A DNA stretch of 64,000 bases from Hydractinia symbiolongicarpus (lineage: Eukaryota; Cnidaria; Hydrozoa; Anthoathecata; Hydractiniidae). The notes under the pieces are model-generated. The model saw only the letters and a program-made list of their open reading frames with translations. It searched no databases and was not told the origin of the DNA. The DNA is taken from NCBI RefSeq assembly GCF_029227915.1, contig NC_079885.1, positions 15,139,001 through 15,203,000 on the forward strand, read 5' to 3'. The position numbers and the translations under genes are program-made. This document shows, piece after piece, positions 23,969 through 34,329 of the stretch (position 1 is the stretch's first letter; each line of letters begins with the position of its first letter).

Positions 23969-24087
23969 GTCTACGACCATACCACGATGAACACACCTGT
24001 TCTCGTCCGATCACGGAAGTTAAGCATCGTCGGGCCGGGATAGTACTTGGATGGGGGACCGCCTGGGAACTCCCGGTGTCGTAGGCT
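23969..24087 (+). rRNA. 5S: 5S rRNA gene copy 43 (consensus)
   Basis: Exact majority gene. Matches copies 10 and 37, including the GTTCGAACC upstream. T5 intact. Confidence 0.97.
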
Positions 24088-24537
24088 ATTGACTTTTTCA
24101 CGTTACATTATTTATCATTACGACTGTGACGTATCTTATTTACGCAATAGCCGCTGAGTAAATCAAGTAAGGGACTTGATTAGAAGTTTCTTTCCCTTCA
24201 AAATGGCTACGATCTGGCTGCAATAAATGCGCCACGATGCAAATGAATGAATTACGAGCGTCAGACAAAGAAAATGGCGATGTAGTCAATTTGCTAAATA
24301 ATTTTGTCATATGAAAATTAAGTCTGAAAGTACCCTAGATTGCCTTCGTTGAAACTTTTTACCGGAAATCTTAAAGCGCATTATTGTCGTAAAGAATCCA
24401 TAGCGCTTAAAAAGAGCTTTCAAATGCACATAAACACGAACAATTTCCGATCACCCTGTCAAGAATTATGATCTTTAAAGTTTGAACCATTTTCGATGTA
24501 ATGTGCTAATAAATCGTAGATATCTACCCGAATGTTT

Positions 24538-24656
24538 GTCTACGACCATACCACGATGAACACACATGTTCTCGTCCGATCACGGAAGTTAAGCATCGTC
24601 GGGCCGGGATAGTACTTGGATGGGGGACCGCCTGGGAACTCCCGGTGTCGTAGGCT
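24538..24656 (+). rRNA. 5S: 5S rRNA gene copy 44 (C29A)
   Basis: Matches copy 11. Block similarity ends soon after this gene. T5 intact. Confidence 0.95.
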
Positions 24657-25106
24657 ATTGACTTTTTCACGTTACATTATTTATCATTACGACTGTGACG
24701 TATCTTTTTTACGCAATAGCCGCTAAGTAAATCAAGTAAGGGACGTTATTAGAAGTTTCTTTCCCTTCAAAACGGCTACGATCTGGCTGCAATAAATGCG
24801 CCACGTCGCAAATCAATGGATTACGAGCGTCAGACAAAGAAAATGGCGATGTAGTTAATTTGCTAATTAACTTTGTCATATGAAAATTAAGTCTGCAAGT
24901 ACCCTAGATTGCCTTCGTTGGAACTTTTTACCGGAAATTATAAAGCGCATTATTGTTGACAAGAATCGATAGCGCTTAAAAAGAGCTTTCAAATGCACAT
25001 AAACACGACCTATTTCGGATGATCCAGTCAAGAAATATGACCTTTAAAGTTTGAACCATTTTCGATGTAAAATGCTAATATATCGTAGATATCTGCCCGT
25101 TTGTTT

Positions 25107-25225
25107 GTTTACGACCATACCACGATGAACACACCTGTTCTCGTCCGATCACGGAAGTTAAGCATCGTCGGGCCGGGATAGTACTTGGATGGGGGACCGC
25201 CTGTGAACTCCCGGTGTCGTAGGCT
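25107..25225 (+). rRNA. 5S: 5S rRNA gene copy 45 (C3T, G98T)
   Basis: C3T (GTTTACG) leaves U-G in helix I. G98T follows box C. The upstream flank is altered (AAAATGCTAATATATCG). T5 intact. Confidence 0.94.
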
Positions 25226-25675
25226 ATTGACTTTTTCACGTTACATTACTTATCATTACGACTGTGACGTATCTTTTTTACGCAATAGCCGCTGAGTAAA
25301 TCAAGTAAGGGACGTTATTAGAAGTTTCTTTCCCTTCAAAACGGCTACGATCTGGCTACAATAAATGTGCCACGTCGCAAATCAATGGATTACGAGCGTC
25401 AGACAAAGAAAATGGCGATGTAGTTAATTTGCTAATTAACTTTGTCATATGAAAATTAAGTTTGCAAGTACCCTAGATTGCCTTCGTTAGAACTTTTTAC
25501 CGGAAATCATAAAGCGCATTATTGTTGACAAGAATCGATAGCGCTTGAAATGAGCTTTCAAATGCACATAAACACGACCTATTTCGGATGATCCAGTCAA
25601 CAAATATGACCTTTAAAGTTTAAACCATTTTCGATGTAATGTGCTAATAAATCGTAGATATCTGCCCGTTTGTTT

Positions 25676-25794
25676 GTCTACGACCATACCACGATGAACA
25701 CACCTGTTCTCGTCCGATCACGGAAGTTAAGCATTGTCGGGCCGGGATAGTACTTGGATGGGGGATCGCCTGGGAACTCCCGGTGTCGTAGGCT
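25676..25794 (+). rRNA. 5S: 5S rRNA gene copy 46 (C60T, C91T)
   Basis: C60T leaves G-U in helix II and lies in box A. C91T lies in box C. T5 intact. Confidence 0.94.
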
Positions 25795-26244
25795 ATTGAC
25801 TTTTTCACGTTACATTATTTATCATTACGACTGTGACGTATATTTTTTACGCAATAGCCGCTGAGTAAATCAAGTAAGGGACGTTATTAGAAGTTTCTTT
25901 CCCTTCAAAACGGCTACGATCTGGCTGCAATAAATGCGCCACGTCGCAAATCAATGGATTACGAGCGTCAGACAAAGAAAAAGGCGATGTAGTTAATTTG
26001 CTAATTAACTTTGTCATATGAAAATTAAGTCTGCAAGTACCCTAGATTGCCTTCGTTAGAACTTTTTACCGGAAATCATAAAGCGCATTATTGTTGAAAA
26101 GAATCGATAGCGCTTGAAATGAGCTTTCAAATGCACATAAACACGACCTATTTCGGATGATCCAGTCAACAAATATGACCTTTAAAGTTTAAACCATTTT
26201 CGATGTAATGTGCTAATAAATCGTAGATATCTGCCCGTTTGTTT

Positions 26245-26363
26245 GTGTACGACCATACCACGATGAACACACCTGTTCTCGTCCGATCACGGAAGTTAAG
26301 CATCGTCGGGCCGGGATAGTACTTGGATGGGGGACCTCCTGGGAACTCCCGTTGTCGTAGGCT
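26245..26363 (+). rRNA. 5S: 5S rRNA gene copy 47 (C3G, G93T, G108T)
   Basis: C3G gives G-G in helix I, G93T alters box C, and G108T breaks the C67-G108 pair of helix V. Two helices are hit without compensation, so the product would be impaired. T5 intact. Confidence 0.92.
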
Positions 26364-26813
26364 ATTGACTTTTTCACGTTACATTATTTATCACTACGAC
26401 TGTCACGTATCTTTTTTAGGCAATAGCCGCTGAGTAAATCAAGCAAGGGACGTGATTAGAAGTTTCTTTCCATTCAAAACGGCTACAATCTTGCTGCAAT
26501 AAATGCGCCACGTCGCAAATGAATGGATTACGAGCGTCAAACAAAGAAAATAGCGATGTAGTTACTTTGCTAATTAACTTTGTCATATGAAAATTAAGTC
26601 TGAAAGTACCCTAGATTTTCTTCGTCGGAACTTTTTACCGGAAATCTTAAAGCGCATGGTTGTCGTACCAAACCGATAGCGCTTAAAAAGAGCTTTCAAA
26701 TGCACATAAACACGACCTATTTCGGATGATCCAGTCAAGAAATATGACCTTTAAAGTTTGAACCATTTTCGATGTAATGTGCTAATAAATCGTAGATATC
26801 TGCCCGTTTGTTT

Positions 26814-26932
26814 GTTTACGACCATACCACGATGAACACACCTGTTCTCGTCCGATCACGGAAGTTAAGCATCGTCGGGCCGGGATAGTACTTGGATGGG
26901 GGACCGCCTGGGATCTCCCGGTGTCGTAGGCT
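26814..26932 (+). rRNA. 5S: 5S rRNA gene copy 48 (C3T, A101T)
   Basis: C3T leaves U-G in helix I. A101T is otherwise a class A/B marker, here without C67T and with an intact T5 run. Confidence 0.94.
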
Positions 26933-27382
26933 ATTGACTTTTTCACGTTACATTATTTATCATTACGACTGTGACGTATCTTTTTTACGCAATAGCCGCT
27001 GAGTAAATCAAGTAAGGGACGTTATTAGAAGTTTCTTTCCCTTCAAAACGGCTACGATCTGGCTGCAATAAATGCGCCACGTCGCAAATCAATGGATTAC
27101 GAGCGTCAGACAAAGAAAATGGCGATGTAGTTAATTTGCTAATTAACTTTGTCATATGAAAATTAAGTCTGCAAGTACCCTAGATTGCCTTCGTTAGAAC
27201 TTTTTACCGGAAATCATAAAGCGCATTATTGTTGACAAGAATCGATAGCGCTTAAAAAGAGCTTTCAAATGCACATAAACACAACCTATTTCGGATGATC
27301 CAGTCAAGAAATATGACCTTTAAAGTTTGAACCATTTTCGATGTAATGTGCTAATAAATCGTAGATATCTGCCCGTTTGTTT

Positions 27383-27501
27383 GTTTACGACCATACCACG
27401 ATGAACACACCTGTTCTCGTCCGATCACGAAAGTTAAGCATCGTCGGGTCAGTATAGTTCTTGGATGGGGAACCGCCTGGGATCTCCCGGTGTCGTAGGC
27501 T
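27383..27501 (+). rRNA. 5S: 5S rRNA gene copy 49 (most diverged, probable pseudogene)
   Basis: Eight changes: C3T, G48A, C67T, G69A, G71T, A77T, G89A and A101T. Helices III and V are damaged (G69A and G71T both remove helix V pairs), the intermediate element and box C are changed, and the T5 run is broken (CTATTTC). It is the clearest candidate for a dead gene in the window. Confidence 0.88.
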
Positions 27502-27951
27502 ATTGACTATTTCACGTTACATTATTTATCATTACGACAGTGACGTATCTTTTTTACGCAATAGCCGCTGAGTAAATCAAGTAAGGGACGTGATTAGAAG
27601 TTTCTTTCCCTTCAAAACGGCTACAATCTTGCTGCAATAAATGCGCCACGTCGCAAATAAATGGATTACGAGCGTCAGACAAAGAAAATGGCGATGTAGT
27701 TACTTTGCTAATTAACTTTGTCATATGAAAATTAAGTCTGAAAGTACCCTAGATTGCCTTCGTTGCAACTTTTTACCGAAAATCTTAAAGCGCATGGTTG
27801 TCGTACCAAACCGATAGCGCTTAAAAAGAGCTTTCAAATGCACATAAACACGACCTATTTCGGATGATCCAGTCAAGAAATATGACCTTTAAAGTTTGAA
27901 CCATTTTCGATGTAATGTGCTAATAAATCGTAGATATCTGCCCGTTTGTTT

Positions 27952-28070
27952 GTCTACGACGATACCACGATGAACACACCTGTTCTCGTCCGATCACGGA
28001 AGTTAAGCATCGTCGGGCCGGGATAGTACTTGGATGGGGGACCGCCTGGGAACTCCCGGTGTCGTAGGCT
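27952..28070 (+). rRNA. 5S: 5S rRNA gene copy 50 (C10G)
   Basis: C10G in the junction loop just after helix I. Otherwise consensus. T5 intact. Confidence 0.95.
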
Positions 28071-28520
28071 ATTGACTTTTTCACGTTACATTATTTATCA
28101 TTACGACTGTGACGTATCTTTTTTAGGCAATAGCCGCTGAGTAAATCAAGTAAGGGACGTGATTAGAAGTTTCTGTCCTTTCAAAACGGCTACAATCTGG
28201 CAGCAATAAATGCGCCACGTCGCAAATGAATGGATTGCGAGCGTCAGACAAAGAAAATGGCGAAGTAGTTACTTTGCTAATTAACTTTGTCATATGAAAA
28301 TTAAGTCTGAAAGTACCCTAGATTGCCTTCGTTGGAACTTTTTACCGGAAATCTTAAAGCGCATGGTTGTTGTAATTAATGGATAGCGCTTGAAATGAGC
28401 TTTCAAATGCACATAAACACGACCTATTTCGGATGATCCAGTCAAAAAATATGACATTTAAAGTTTAAACCATTTTCGATGTAATGTGCTAATAAATCGT
28501 AGAAATCTGCCCGTTTGTTT

Positions 28521-28639
28521 GTCTACGACCATACCACGATGAACACACCTGTTCTCCTCCGATCACGGAAGTTAAGCATCGTCGGGCCGGGATAGTACTT
28601 GGATGGGGGACCGCCTGGGAACTCCCGGTGTCGTAGGCT
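28521..28639 (+). rRNA. 5S: 5S rRNA gene copy 51 (G37C)
   Basis: G37C in the loop closed by helix III (TTCTCCTCCG), a part that is normally well conserved. The upstream flank has AGAAATCTG. T5 intact. Confidence 0.94.
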
Positions 28640-29089
28640 ATTGACTTTTTCACGTTACATTATTTATCATTACGACTGTGACGTATCTTTTTTACGCAAT
28701 AGCCGCTGAGTAAATCAAGTAAGGGACGTGATTAGAAGTTGCTTTCCCTTCAAAACGGCTACAATCTTGCTGCAATAAATGCGCCACGTCGCAAATAAAT
28801 GGATTACGAGCGTGAGACAAAGAAAATGGCGATGTAGTTACTTTGCTAATTAACTTTGTCATATGAAAATTAAGTCTGAAAGCACCCTTGATTTCCTTCG
28901 TTGGAACTTTTTACCGGAAATCTTAAAGCGCATGGTTGTCGTAAAGAATCGATAGCGCTTGAAATGAGCTTTCAAATGCACATAAACACGACCTATTTCG
29001 GATGATCCAGTCAAGAAATATGACCTTAAAAGTTTAAACCATTTTCGATGTAATGTGCTAATAAATCGTAGATATCTGCCCGTTTGTTT

Positions 29090-29208
29090 GTCTACGACCA
29101 TACCACGATGAACACACCTGTTCTCGTCCGATCACGGAAGTTAAGCATCGTCGGACCGGGATAGTACTTGGATGGGGGACCGCCTGGGAACTCCCGGTGT
29201 CGTAGGCT
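29090..29208 (+). rRNA. 5S: 5S rRNA gene copy 52 (G66A)
   Basis: Single change G66A between helix II and helix V. T5 intact. Relatives with the same change are copies 54, 69, 73, 86 and 91. Confidence 0.95.
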
Positions 29209-29658
29209 ATTGACTTTTTCACGTTACATTATTTATCATTACGACTGTGACGTATCTTTTTTACGCAATAGCCGCTGAGTAAATCAAGTTAGGGACGTTA
29301 TTAGAAGTTTATTTCCCTTCAAAGCGGCTACGATCTGGCTGCAATAAATGCGTCACGTCGCAAATCAATGGATTAGGAGCGTCAGACAAAGAAAATGGCG
29401 ATGTAGTTAATTTGCTAATTAACTTTGTCATATGAAAATTAAGTCTGCAAGTACCCTAGATTGCCTTCGTTGGAACTTTTTACAGGAAATCATAACGCGC
29501 ATTATTGTTGTCAAGAATCGATAGTGCTTAAAAAGAGCTGTCAAATGCACATAAACACGACCTATTTCGAATAATCCAGTCAAGAAATATGACCTTTAAA
29601 GTTTGAACCATTTTCGATGTAATGTGCTAATAAATCGTAGATATCTGCCCGTTTGTTT

Positions 29659-29777
29659 GTCTACGACCATATCACGATGAACACACCTGTTCTCGTCCGA
29701 TCACGGAAGTTAAGCATCGTCGGGCCGGGATAGTACTTGGATGGGGAACCACCTGGGAACTCCCGGTGTCGTAGGCT
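29659..29777 (+). rRNA. 5S: 5S rRNA gene copy 53 (C14T, G89A, G93A)
   Basis: C14T leaves U-G in helix II. G89A and G93A lie in box C. T5 intact. First member of the C14T group seen in copies 61, 68, 72, 80, 83, 85 and 90. Confidence 0.94.
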
Positions 29778-30227
29778 ATTGACTTTTTCACGTTACATTA
29801 TTTATCATTACGACTGTGACGTATCTTTTTTAGGCAATAGCCGCTGAGTAAATCAAGTAAGGGACGTGATTAGAAGTTTCTTTCCCTTCAAATCGGCTAC
29901 GATCTGGCAGCAATAAATGCGCCACGTCTCAAATGAATGGATTGCGAGCCTCAGACCAAGAAAATGGCGAAGTAATTACTTTGCTAATTAACTTTGTCGT
30001 ATGAAAATTAAGTCTGAAAGTACCCTAGATTGCCTTCGTTGGAACTTTTTACCGGCAATCTTAAAGCGCATGGTTGTCGTAATTAATGGATAGCGCTTGA
30101 AATGAGCTTGCAAATGCACATAAACACGACCTATTTCGGATGATCCAGTCAAGAAATATGACCTTTAAAGTTTAAACCATTTTCGATGTAATGTGCTAAT
30201 AAATCGTAGATATCTGCCCGTTTGTTT

Positions 30228-30346
30228 GTCTACGACCATACCACGATGAACACACCTGTTCTCGTCCGATCACGGAAGTTAAGCTTCGTCGGACCGGGAT
30301 AGTACTTGGATGGGGGACCGCCTGGGAACTCCCGGTGTCGTAGGCT
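30228..30346 (+). rRNA. 5S: 5S rRNA gene copy 54 (A58T, G66A)
   Basis: A58T gives U-U in helix II and lies in box A. T5 intact. Its 3' end marks the left edge of the 3983-bp duplication. Confidence 0.94.
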
Positions 30347-30796
30347 ATTGACTTTTTCACGTTACATTATTTATCATTACGACTGTGACGTATCTTTTTT
30401 ACGCAATAACCGCTGAGTAAATCAAGTAAGGGACGTTATTAGAAGTTTCTTTCCCTTCAAAGCGGCTACGATCTGGCTGCAATAAATGCGCCACGTCGCA
30501 AATCAATTGATTACGAGCGTCAGACAAACAAAATGGCGATGTAGTTAATTTGCTAATTAACTTTGTGATAAGAAAATTAAGTCTGCAAGTACCCTAGATT
30601 GCCTTCGTTGGAACTTTTTACCGGAAATCATAAAGCGCATTATTGTTGTCAAGAATCGATAGCGCTTAAAAAGAGCTGTCAAATGCACATAAACACGACC
30701 TATTTCGGATGATCCAGTCAAGAAATATGACCTTTAAAGTTTAAACCATTTTCGATGTAATGTGCTAATATATCGTAGATATCTGCCCGTTTGTTT

Positions 30797-30916
30797 GTCT
30801 ACGACCATACCACGATGAACACACCTGTTCTCGTCCGATCACGGAAGTTAAGCATCGTCGGGCCGGGATAGTACTTGGATGGGGGGACCGCCTGGGAACT
30901 CCCGGTGTCGTAGGCT
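30797..30916 (+). rRNA. 5S: 5S rRNA gene copy 55 (120 nt, one G gained)
   Basis: An extra G in the box C G-run (GATGGGGGGACC). Otherwise consensus with ATATAT upstream. T5 intact. Relatives are copies 62, 76 and 95. Confidence 0.94.
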
Positions 30917-31366
30917 ATTGACTTTTTCACGTTACATTATTTATCATTACGACTGTGACGTATCTTTTTTACGCAATAGCCGCTGAGTAAATCAAGTAAA
31001 GGACGTTATTAGAAGTTTCTTTCCCTTCAAAGCGGCTACGATCTGGCTGCAATAAATGCACCACGTCGCAGATCAATGGATTACGAGCGTCAGACAAAAA
31101 AAATGGCGATGTAGTTAATTTGCTAATTAACTTTGTCATAAGAAAATTAAGTCTGAAAGTACCCTAGATTGCCTTCGTTGGAACTTTTTACCGGAAATCA
31201 TAAAGCGCATTATTGTTGTCAAGAATCGATAGCGCTTAAAAAGAGCTGTCAAATGCACATAAACACGACCTATTTCGGATGATCCAGTCAAGAAATATGA
31301 CCTTTAAAGTTTAAACCATTTTCGATGTAATGTGCTAATAAATCGTAGATATCTGCCCGTTTGTTT

Positions 31367-31485
31367 GTCTACGACTATACCACGATGAACACACCTGTTC
31401 TCGTCCGATCACGGAAGTTAAGCATCGTCGGGCCGGGATAGTACTTGGATGGGGGACCGCCTGGGAACTCCCGGTGTCGTAGGCT
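31367..31485 (+). rRNA. 5S: 5S rRNA gene copy 56 (C10T)
   Basis: Only C10T (ACGACTATACC). T5 intact. Relatives are copies 63 and 77. Confidence 0.95.
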
Positions 31486-31799
31486 ATTGACTTTTTCACG
31501 TTACATTATTTATCATTACGACTGTGACGTATCTTTTTTACGCAATAGCCGCTGAGTAAATCAAGCAAGGGACGTTATTAGAAGTTTTTTTCCCTTCAAA
31601 GCGGCTGCGATCTGGCTGCAATAAATGCGCCACGTCGCAAATCAATGGATTACGAGCGTCAGACAAAAAAAATGGCGATGTAGTTAATTTGCTAATTAAC
31701 TTTGTCATATGAGAATTAAGTCTGCAAGTACCCTAGATTGCCTTCGTTGGAACTATTTACCGGAAATCATAAAGCGCATTATTTTTGTCAAGAATCGAT

Positions 31800-31816
31800 A
31801 GCGCTTAAAAAGTGCT
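31800..31816. repeat. Alternative spacer inverted repeat AGCGCTT-AAA-AAGTGCT
   Basis: This stem takes the place of the TTGAAAT hairpin in another spacer type, with one G-T pair. In related units AAGAGCT in the second arm leaves one mismatch. Before copy 87 (around 48870) nine bases of this element are deleted. Confidence 0.55.
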
Positions 31817-31935
31817 GTCAAATGCACATAAACACGACCTATTTCGAATGATCCAGTCAAGAAATATGACCTTTAAAGTTTGAACCATTATCGATGTAAT
31901 GTGCTAATAAATCGTAGATATCTGCCCGTTTGTTT

Positions 31936-32054
31936 GTCTACTACCATACCACGATGAACACACCTGTTCTCGTCCGATCACGGAAGTTATGCATCGTCGG
32001 GTCGGGATAGTACTTGGATGGGGGACCGCCTGGGATCTCCCGGTGTCGTAGGCT
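31936..32054 (+). rRNA. 5S: 5S rRNA gene copy 57 (class B)
   Basis: First class B gene: G7T, A55T, C67T and A101T. G7T opens a helix I pair, A55T changes box A (GTTATGCA), and C67T leaves U-G in helix V. The T5 run is broken (CTATTTC). Its spacer is also of a distinct type (GAAGATGCTTTCC). It may be poorly transcribed or read through to the T6 run. Confidence 0.92.
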
Positions 32055-32475
32055 ATTGACTATTTCACGTTACATTATTTATCATTACGACTGTGACGTA
32101 TCTTTTTTACGCAATAGCCGCTGAGTAAATCAAGTAAGGGACGTGATTAGAAGATGCTTTCCCTTCAAAACGGCTACAATCTTGCTGCAATAAATGCGCC
32201 ACGTCGCAAATAAATGGATTACGAGCGTCAGACAAAGAAAATGGCGATGTAGTTACTTTGCTAATTAACTTTGTCATATGAAAATTAAGTCTGAAAGCAC
32301 CCTAGATTTCCTTCGTTGGAACTTTTTACCGGAAATTTTAAAGCGCATGGTTGTCGTAATTAATGGGTAGCGCTTGAAATAAGATTTCAAATGCACATAA
32401 ACACGACCTATTTCGGATGATCCAGTCAAGAAATATGACCTTTAAAGTTTAAACCATTTTCGATGTAATGTGCTA

Positions 32476-32481
32476 ATAAAT
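32476..32481 (+). promoter_or_regulatory. Upstream TATA-like element (-29 to -24), shown for copy 58
   Basis: ATAAAT stands at -29 to -24 before the gene in most units. It sits in a conserved 50-bp flank (AATGTGCTAATAAATCGTAG, then ATATCTGCCCGTTTGTTT up to position -1). TATA-like sequences near -28 are used by 5S genes of several eukaryotes. Copies 2, 4, 14, 16, 29 and 31 have TCAAAT at this place, and copies 45, 55, 62, 76 and 96 have ATATAT. Function is inferred from position. Confidence 0.55.
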
Positions 32482-32504
32482 CGTAGATATCTGCCCGTTT
32501 GTTT

Positions 32505-32623
32505 GTCTACGACCATACCACGATGAACACACCTGTTCTCGTCCGATCACGGAAGTTAAGCATCGTCGGGCCGGGATAGTACTTGGATGGGGGACCGCCT
32601 GGGAACTCCCGGTGTCGTAGGCT
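32505..32623 (+). rRNA. 5S: 5S rRNA gene copy 58 (consensus)
   Basis: Exact majority gene with ATAAAT upstream, intact internal boxes and T5. Used here as the reference for promoter and terminator features. Confidence 0.98.
32554..32601 (+). promoter_or_regulatory. Internal control region of 5S gene, shown for copy 58
   Basis: By position this matches the type 1 polymerase III promoter bound by TFIIIA. Box A is at gene positions 50-64 (AGTTAAGCATCGTCG), the intermediate element at 67-72 (CCGGGA) and box C at 80-97. Class A genes are altered in the intermediate element and box C (C67T, G89C, C91T). Class B genes are altered in box A and the intermediate element (A55T, C67T). All one-base indels but one fall in the G-run of box C. 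Confidence 0.75.
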
Positions 32624-32629
32624 ATTGAC

Positions 32630-32634
32630 TTTTT
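32630..32634 (+). terminator. Polymerase III terminator T5, shown for copy 58
   Basis: A run of five T lies 7-11 nt after the gene end, in GGCTATTGACTTTTTCAC. Runs of four or more T terminate polymerase III. The run is broken in 24 units: CTATTTC in class A and most class B units and copy 49, CTCTTTC in copies 8, 35 and 41, and AAAATTTC in copy 13. Confidence 0.85.
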
Positions 32635-32671
32635 CACGTTACATTATTTATCATTACGACTGTGACGTATC

Positions 32672-32677
32672 TTTTTT
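32672..32677 (+). terminator. Possible back-up terminator T6, shown for copy 58
   Basis: A second run of six T lies about 50 nt after the gene (GTATCTTTTTTACG). It is kept in nearly every unit, including those whose T5 run is broken, and is shortened to T5 after copies 22, 24 and 112. It could stop read-through transcripts; this role is inferred. Confidence 0.5.
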
Positions 32678-33073
32678 ACGCAATAGCCGCTGAGTAAATC
32701 AAGCAAGGGACGTTATTAGAAGTTTCTTTCCCTTCAAAGCGGCTGCGATCTGGCTGCAATAAATGCGCCACGTCGCAAATCAATGGATTACGAGCGTCAG
32801 ACAAAAAAAATGGCGATGTAGTTAATTTGCTAATTAACTTTGTCATATGAGAATTAAGTCTGCAAGTACCCTAGATTGCCTTCGTTGGAACTTTTTACCG
32901 GAAATCATAAAGCGCATTATTGTTGTCAAGAATCGATAGCGCTTAAAAAGTGCTGTCAAATGCACATAAACGCGACCTATTTCGAATGATCCAGTCAAGA
33001 AATATGACCTTTAAAGTTTGAACCATTTTCGATGTAATGTGCTAATAAATCGTAGATATCTGCCCGTTTGTTT

Positions 33074-33192
33074 GTCTACTACCATACCACGATGAACACA
33101 CCTGTTCTCGTCCGATCACGGAAGTTATGCATCGTCGGGTCGGGATAGTACTTGAATGGGGGACCGCCTGGGATCTCCCGGTGTCGTAGGCT
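33074..33192 (+). rRNA. 5S: 5S rRNA gene copy 59 (class B, G82A)
   Basis: Class B changes (G7T, A55T, C67T, A101T) plus G82A at the start of box C. Broken T5 run. Two internal promoter boxes are altered. Confidence 0.91.
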
Positions 33193-33641
33193 ATTGACTA
33201 TTTCACGTTACATTACTTATCATTACGACTGTGACGTATCTTTTTTACGCAATAGCCGCTGAGTAAATCAAGTAAGGGACGTGATTAGAAGATGCTTTCC
33301 CTTCAAAACGGCTACAATCTTGCTGCAATAAATGCGCCACGTCGCAAATAAATGGATTACGAGCGTCAGACAAAGAAAATCGCGATGTAGTTACTTTGCT
33401 GATTAACTTTGTCATATGAAAATTAAGTCTGAAACACCCTAGATTTCTTTCGTTGGAACTTTTTACCGGAAATCTTAAAGCGCATGGTTGTCGTAAAGAA
33501 TCGATAGCGCTTGAAATGAGCTTTCAAATGCACATAAACACGACCTATTTCGGATGATCCAGTCAAGAAATATGACCTTTAAAGTTTAAACCATTTTCGA
33601 TGTAATGTGCTAATAAATCGTAGATATCTGCCCGTTTGTTT

Positions 33642-33760
33642 GTCTACGACCATACCACGATGAACACACCTGTTCTCGTCCGATCACGGAAGTTAAGCAT
33701 CGTCGGGCCGGGTTAGTATTTGGATGGGGGACCGCCTGGGAACTCCCGGTGTCGTAGGCT
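33642..33760 (+). rRNA. 5S: 5S rRNA gene copy 60 (A72T, C78T)
   Basis: A72T breaks the A72-U103 pair that closes helix V. C78T lies just before box C. T5 intact. Relatives are copies 67, 71 and 79. Confidence 0.94.
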
Positions 33761-34210
33761 ATTGACTTTTTCACGTTACATTATTTATCATTACGACTGT
33801 GACGTATCTTTTTTACGCAATAGCCGCTGAGTAAATCAAGAAAGAGACATGATTAGAAGTTGCTTTCCCTTCAAAACGGCTACCATCGTGCTGCAATAAA
33901 TGCGCCACGTCGCAAATCAATGGATTAGGAGCGTCAGACAAAGAAAATGGCGATGTAGTTAATTTGCTAATTAACTTTGTCATATGAAAATTAAGTCTGC
34001 AAGTACCCTAGATTGCCTTCGTTGGAACTTTTTGCAGGAAATCATAACGCGCATTATTGTTATCAAGAATTGATAGCGCTTAAAAAGAGCTGTCAAATGC
34101 ACATAAACACGACCTATTTCGAATGATCCAGTCAAGAAATATGACCTTTCAAGTTTGAACCATTTTCGATGTAATGTGCTAATAAATCGTAGATATCTAC
34201 CCGTTTGTTT

Positions 34211-34329
34211 GTCTACGACCATATCACGATGAACACACCTGTTCTCGTCCGATTACGGAAGTTAAGCATCGTCGGGCCGGGATAGTACTTGGATGGGGGA
34301 CCACCTGGGAACTCCCGGTGTCGTAGGTT
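34211..34329 (+). rRNA. 5S: 5S rRNA gene copy 61 (C14T, C44T, G93A, C118T)
   Basis: C118T (GTAGGTT) leaves G1-U118 at the base of helix I, and C14T leaves U-G in helix II. T5 intact. The spacer after it is of the type that follows A58T/G66A genes, marking the duplication junction. Confidence 0.93.

Larger units (their letters stand above)
21125..24680 (+). repeat. Seven-unit block, third version (copies 38-44)
   Basis: The order is C3A/G48C, C3A, C3A, C29A/C57T/G93A, C3A/T33C/C46T, consensus, C29A. Similarity to the 2.3-6.3 kb version fades just after copy 44, where the following spacer is of another type (ACGCAATAGCCGCTAAG). Confidence 0.88.
32624..33073 (+). repeat. Representative intergenic spacer (450 bp)
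   Basis: This describes the non-genic part of every unit. In order it holds the T5 and T6 runs, CAATAGCCGCTGAGTAAATC, a middle part without recognisable genes, a short AT-rich inverted repeat (GTTAATTTGCTAATTAAC), an A-run of up to eight (CAGACAAAAAAAATGG) in some units, a second inverted repeat near the 3' third (AGCGCTTAAAAAGTGCT or TTGAAATGAGATTTCAA), and the conserved 50-bp gene-proximal flank. I found no tRNA, spliced-leader or snRNA gene in either strand by eye. Confidence 0.85.
30347..34329 (+). repeat. Seven-unit segmental duplication, left copy (3983 bp)
   Basis: This stretch, from just after copy 54 to the end of copy 61, is repeated immediately as 34330-38312. Every gene is offset by exactly 3983 bp. 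Rare private variants are shared, including GTGATAAG in a spacer, AACTATTT, ATTTTTGTC, AATGGGTAG and AAAATCGCGATG. I found no difference when comparing by eye. Confidence 0.93.

Noticed and set aside
31093-31105. A-runs of up to eight (CAGACAAAAAAAATGG) as retroposon poly-A tails
   Set aside because: They are short, sit at a fixed place in every unit of that spacer type and have no target-site duplication or inserted body.
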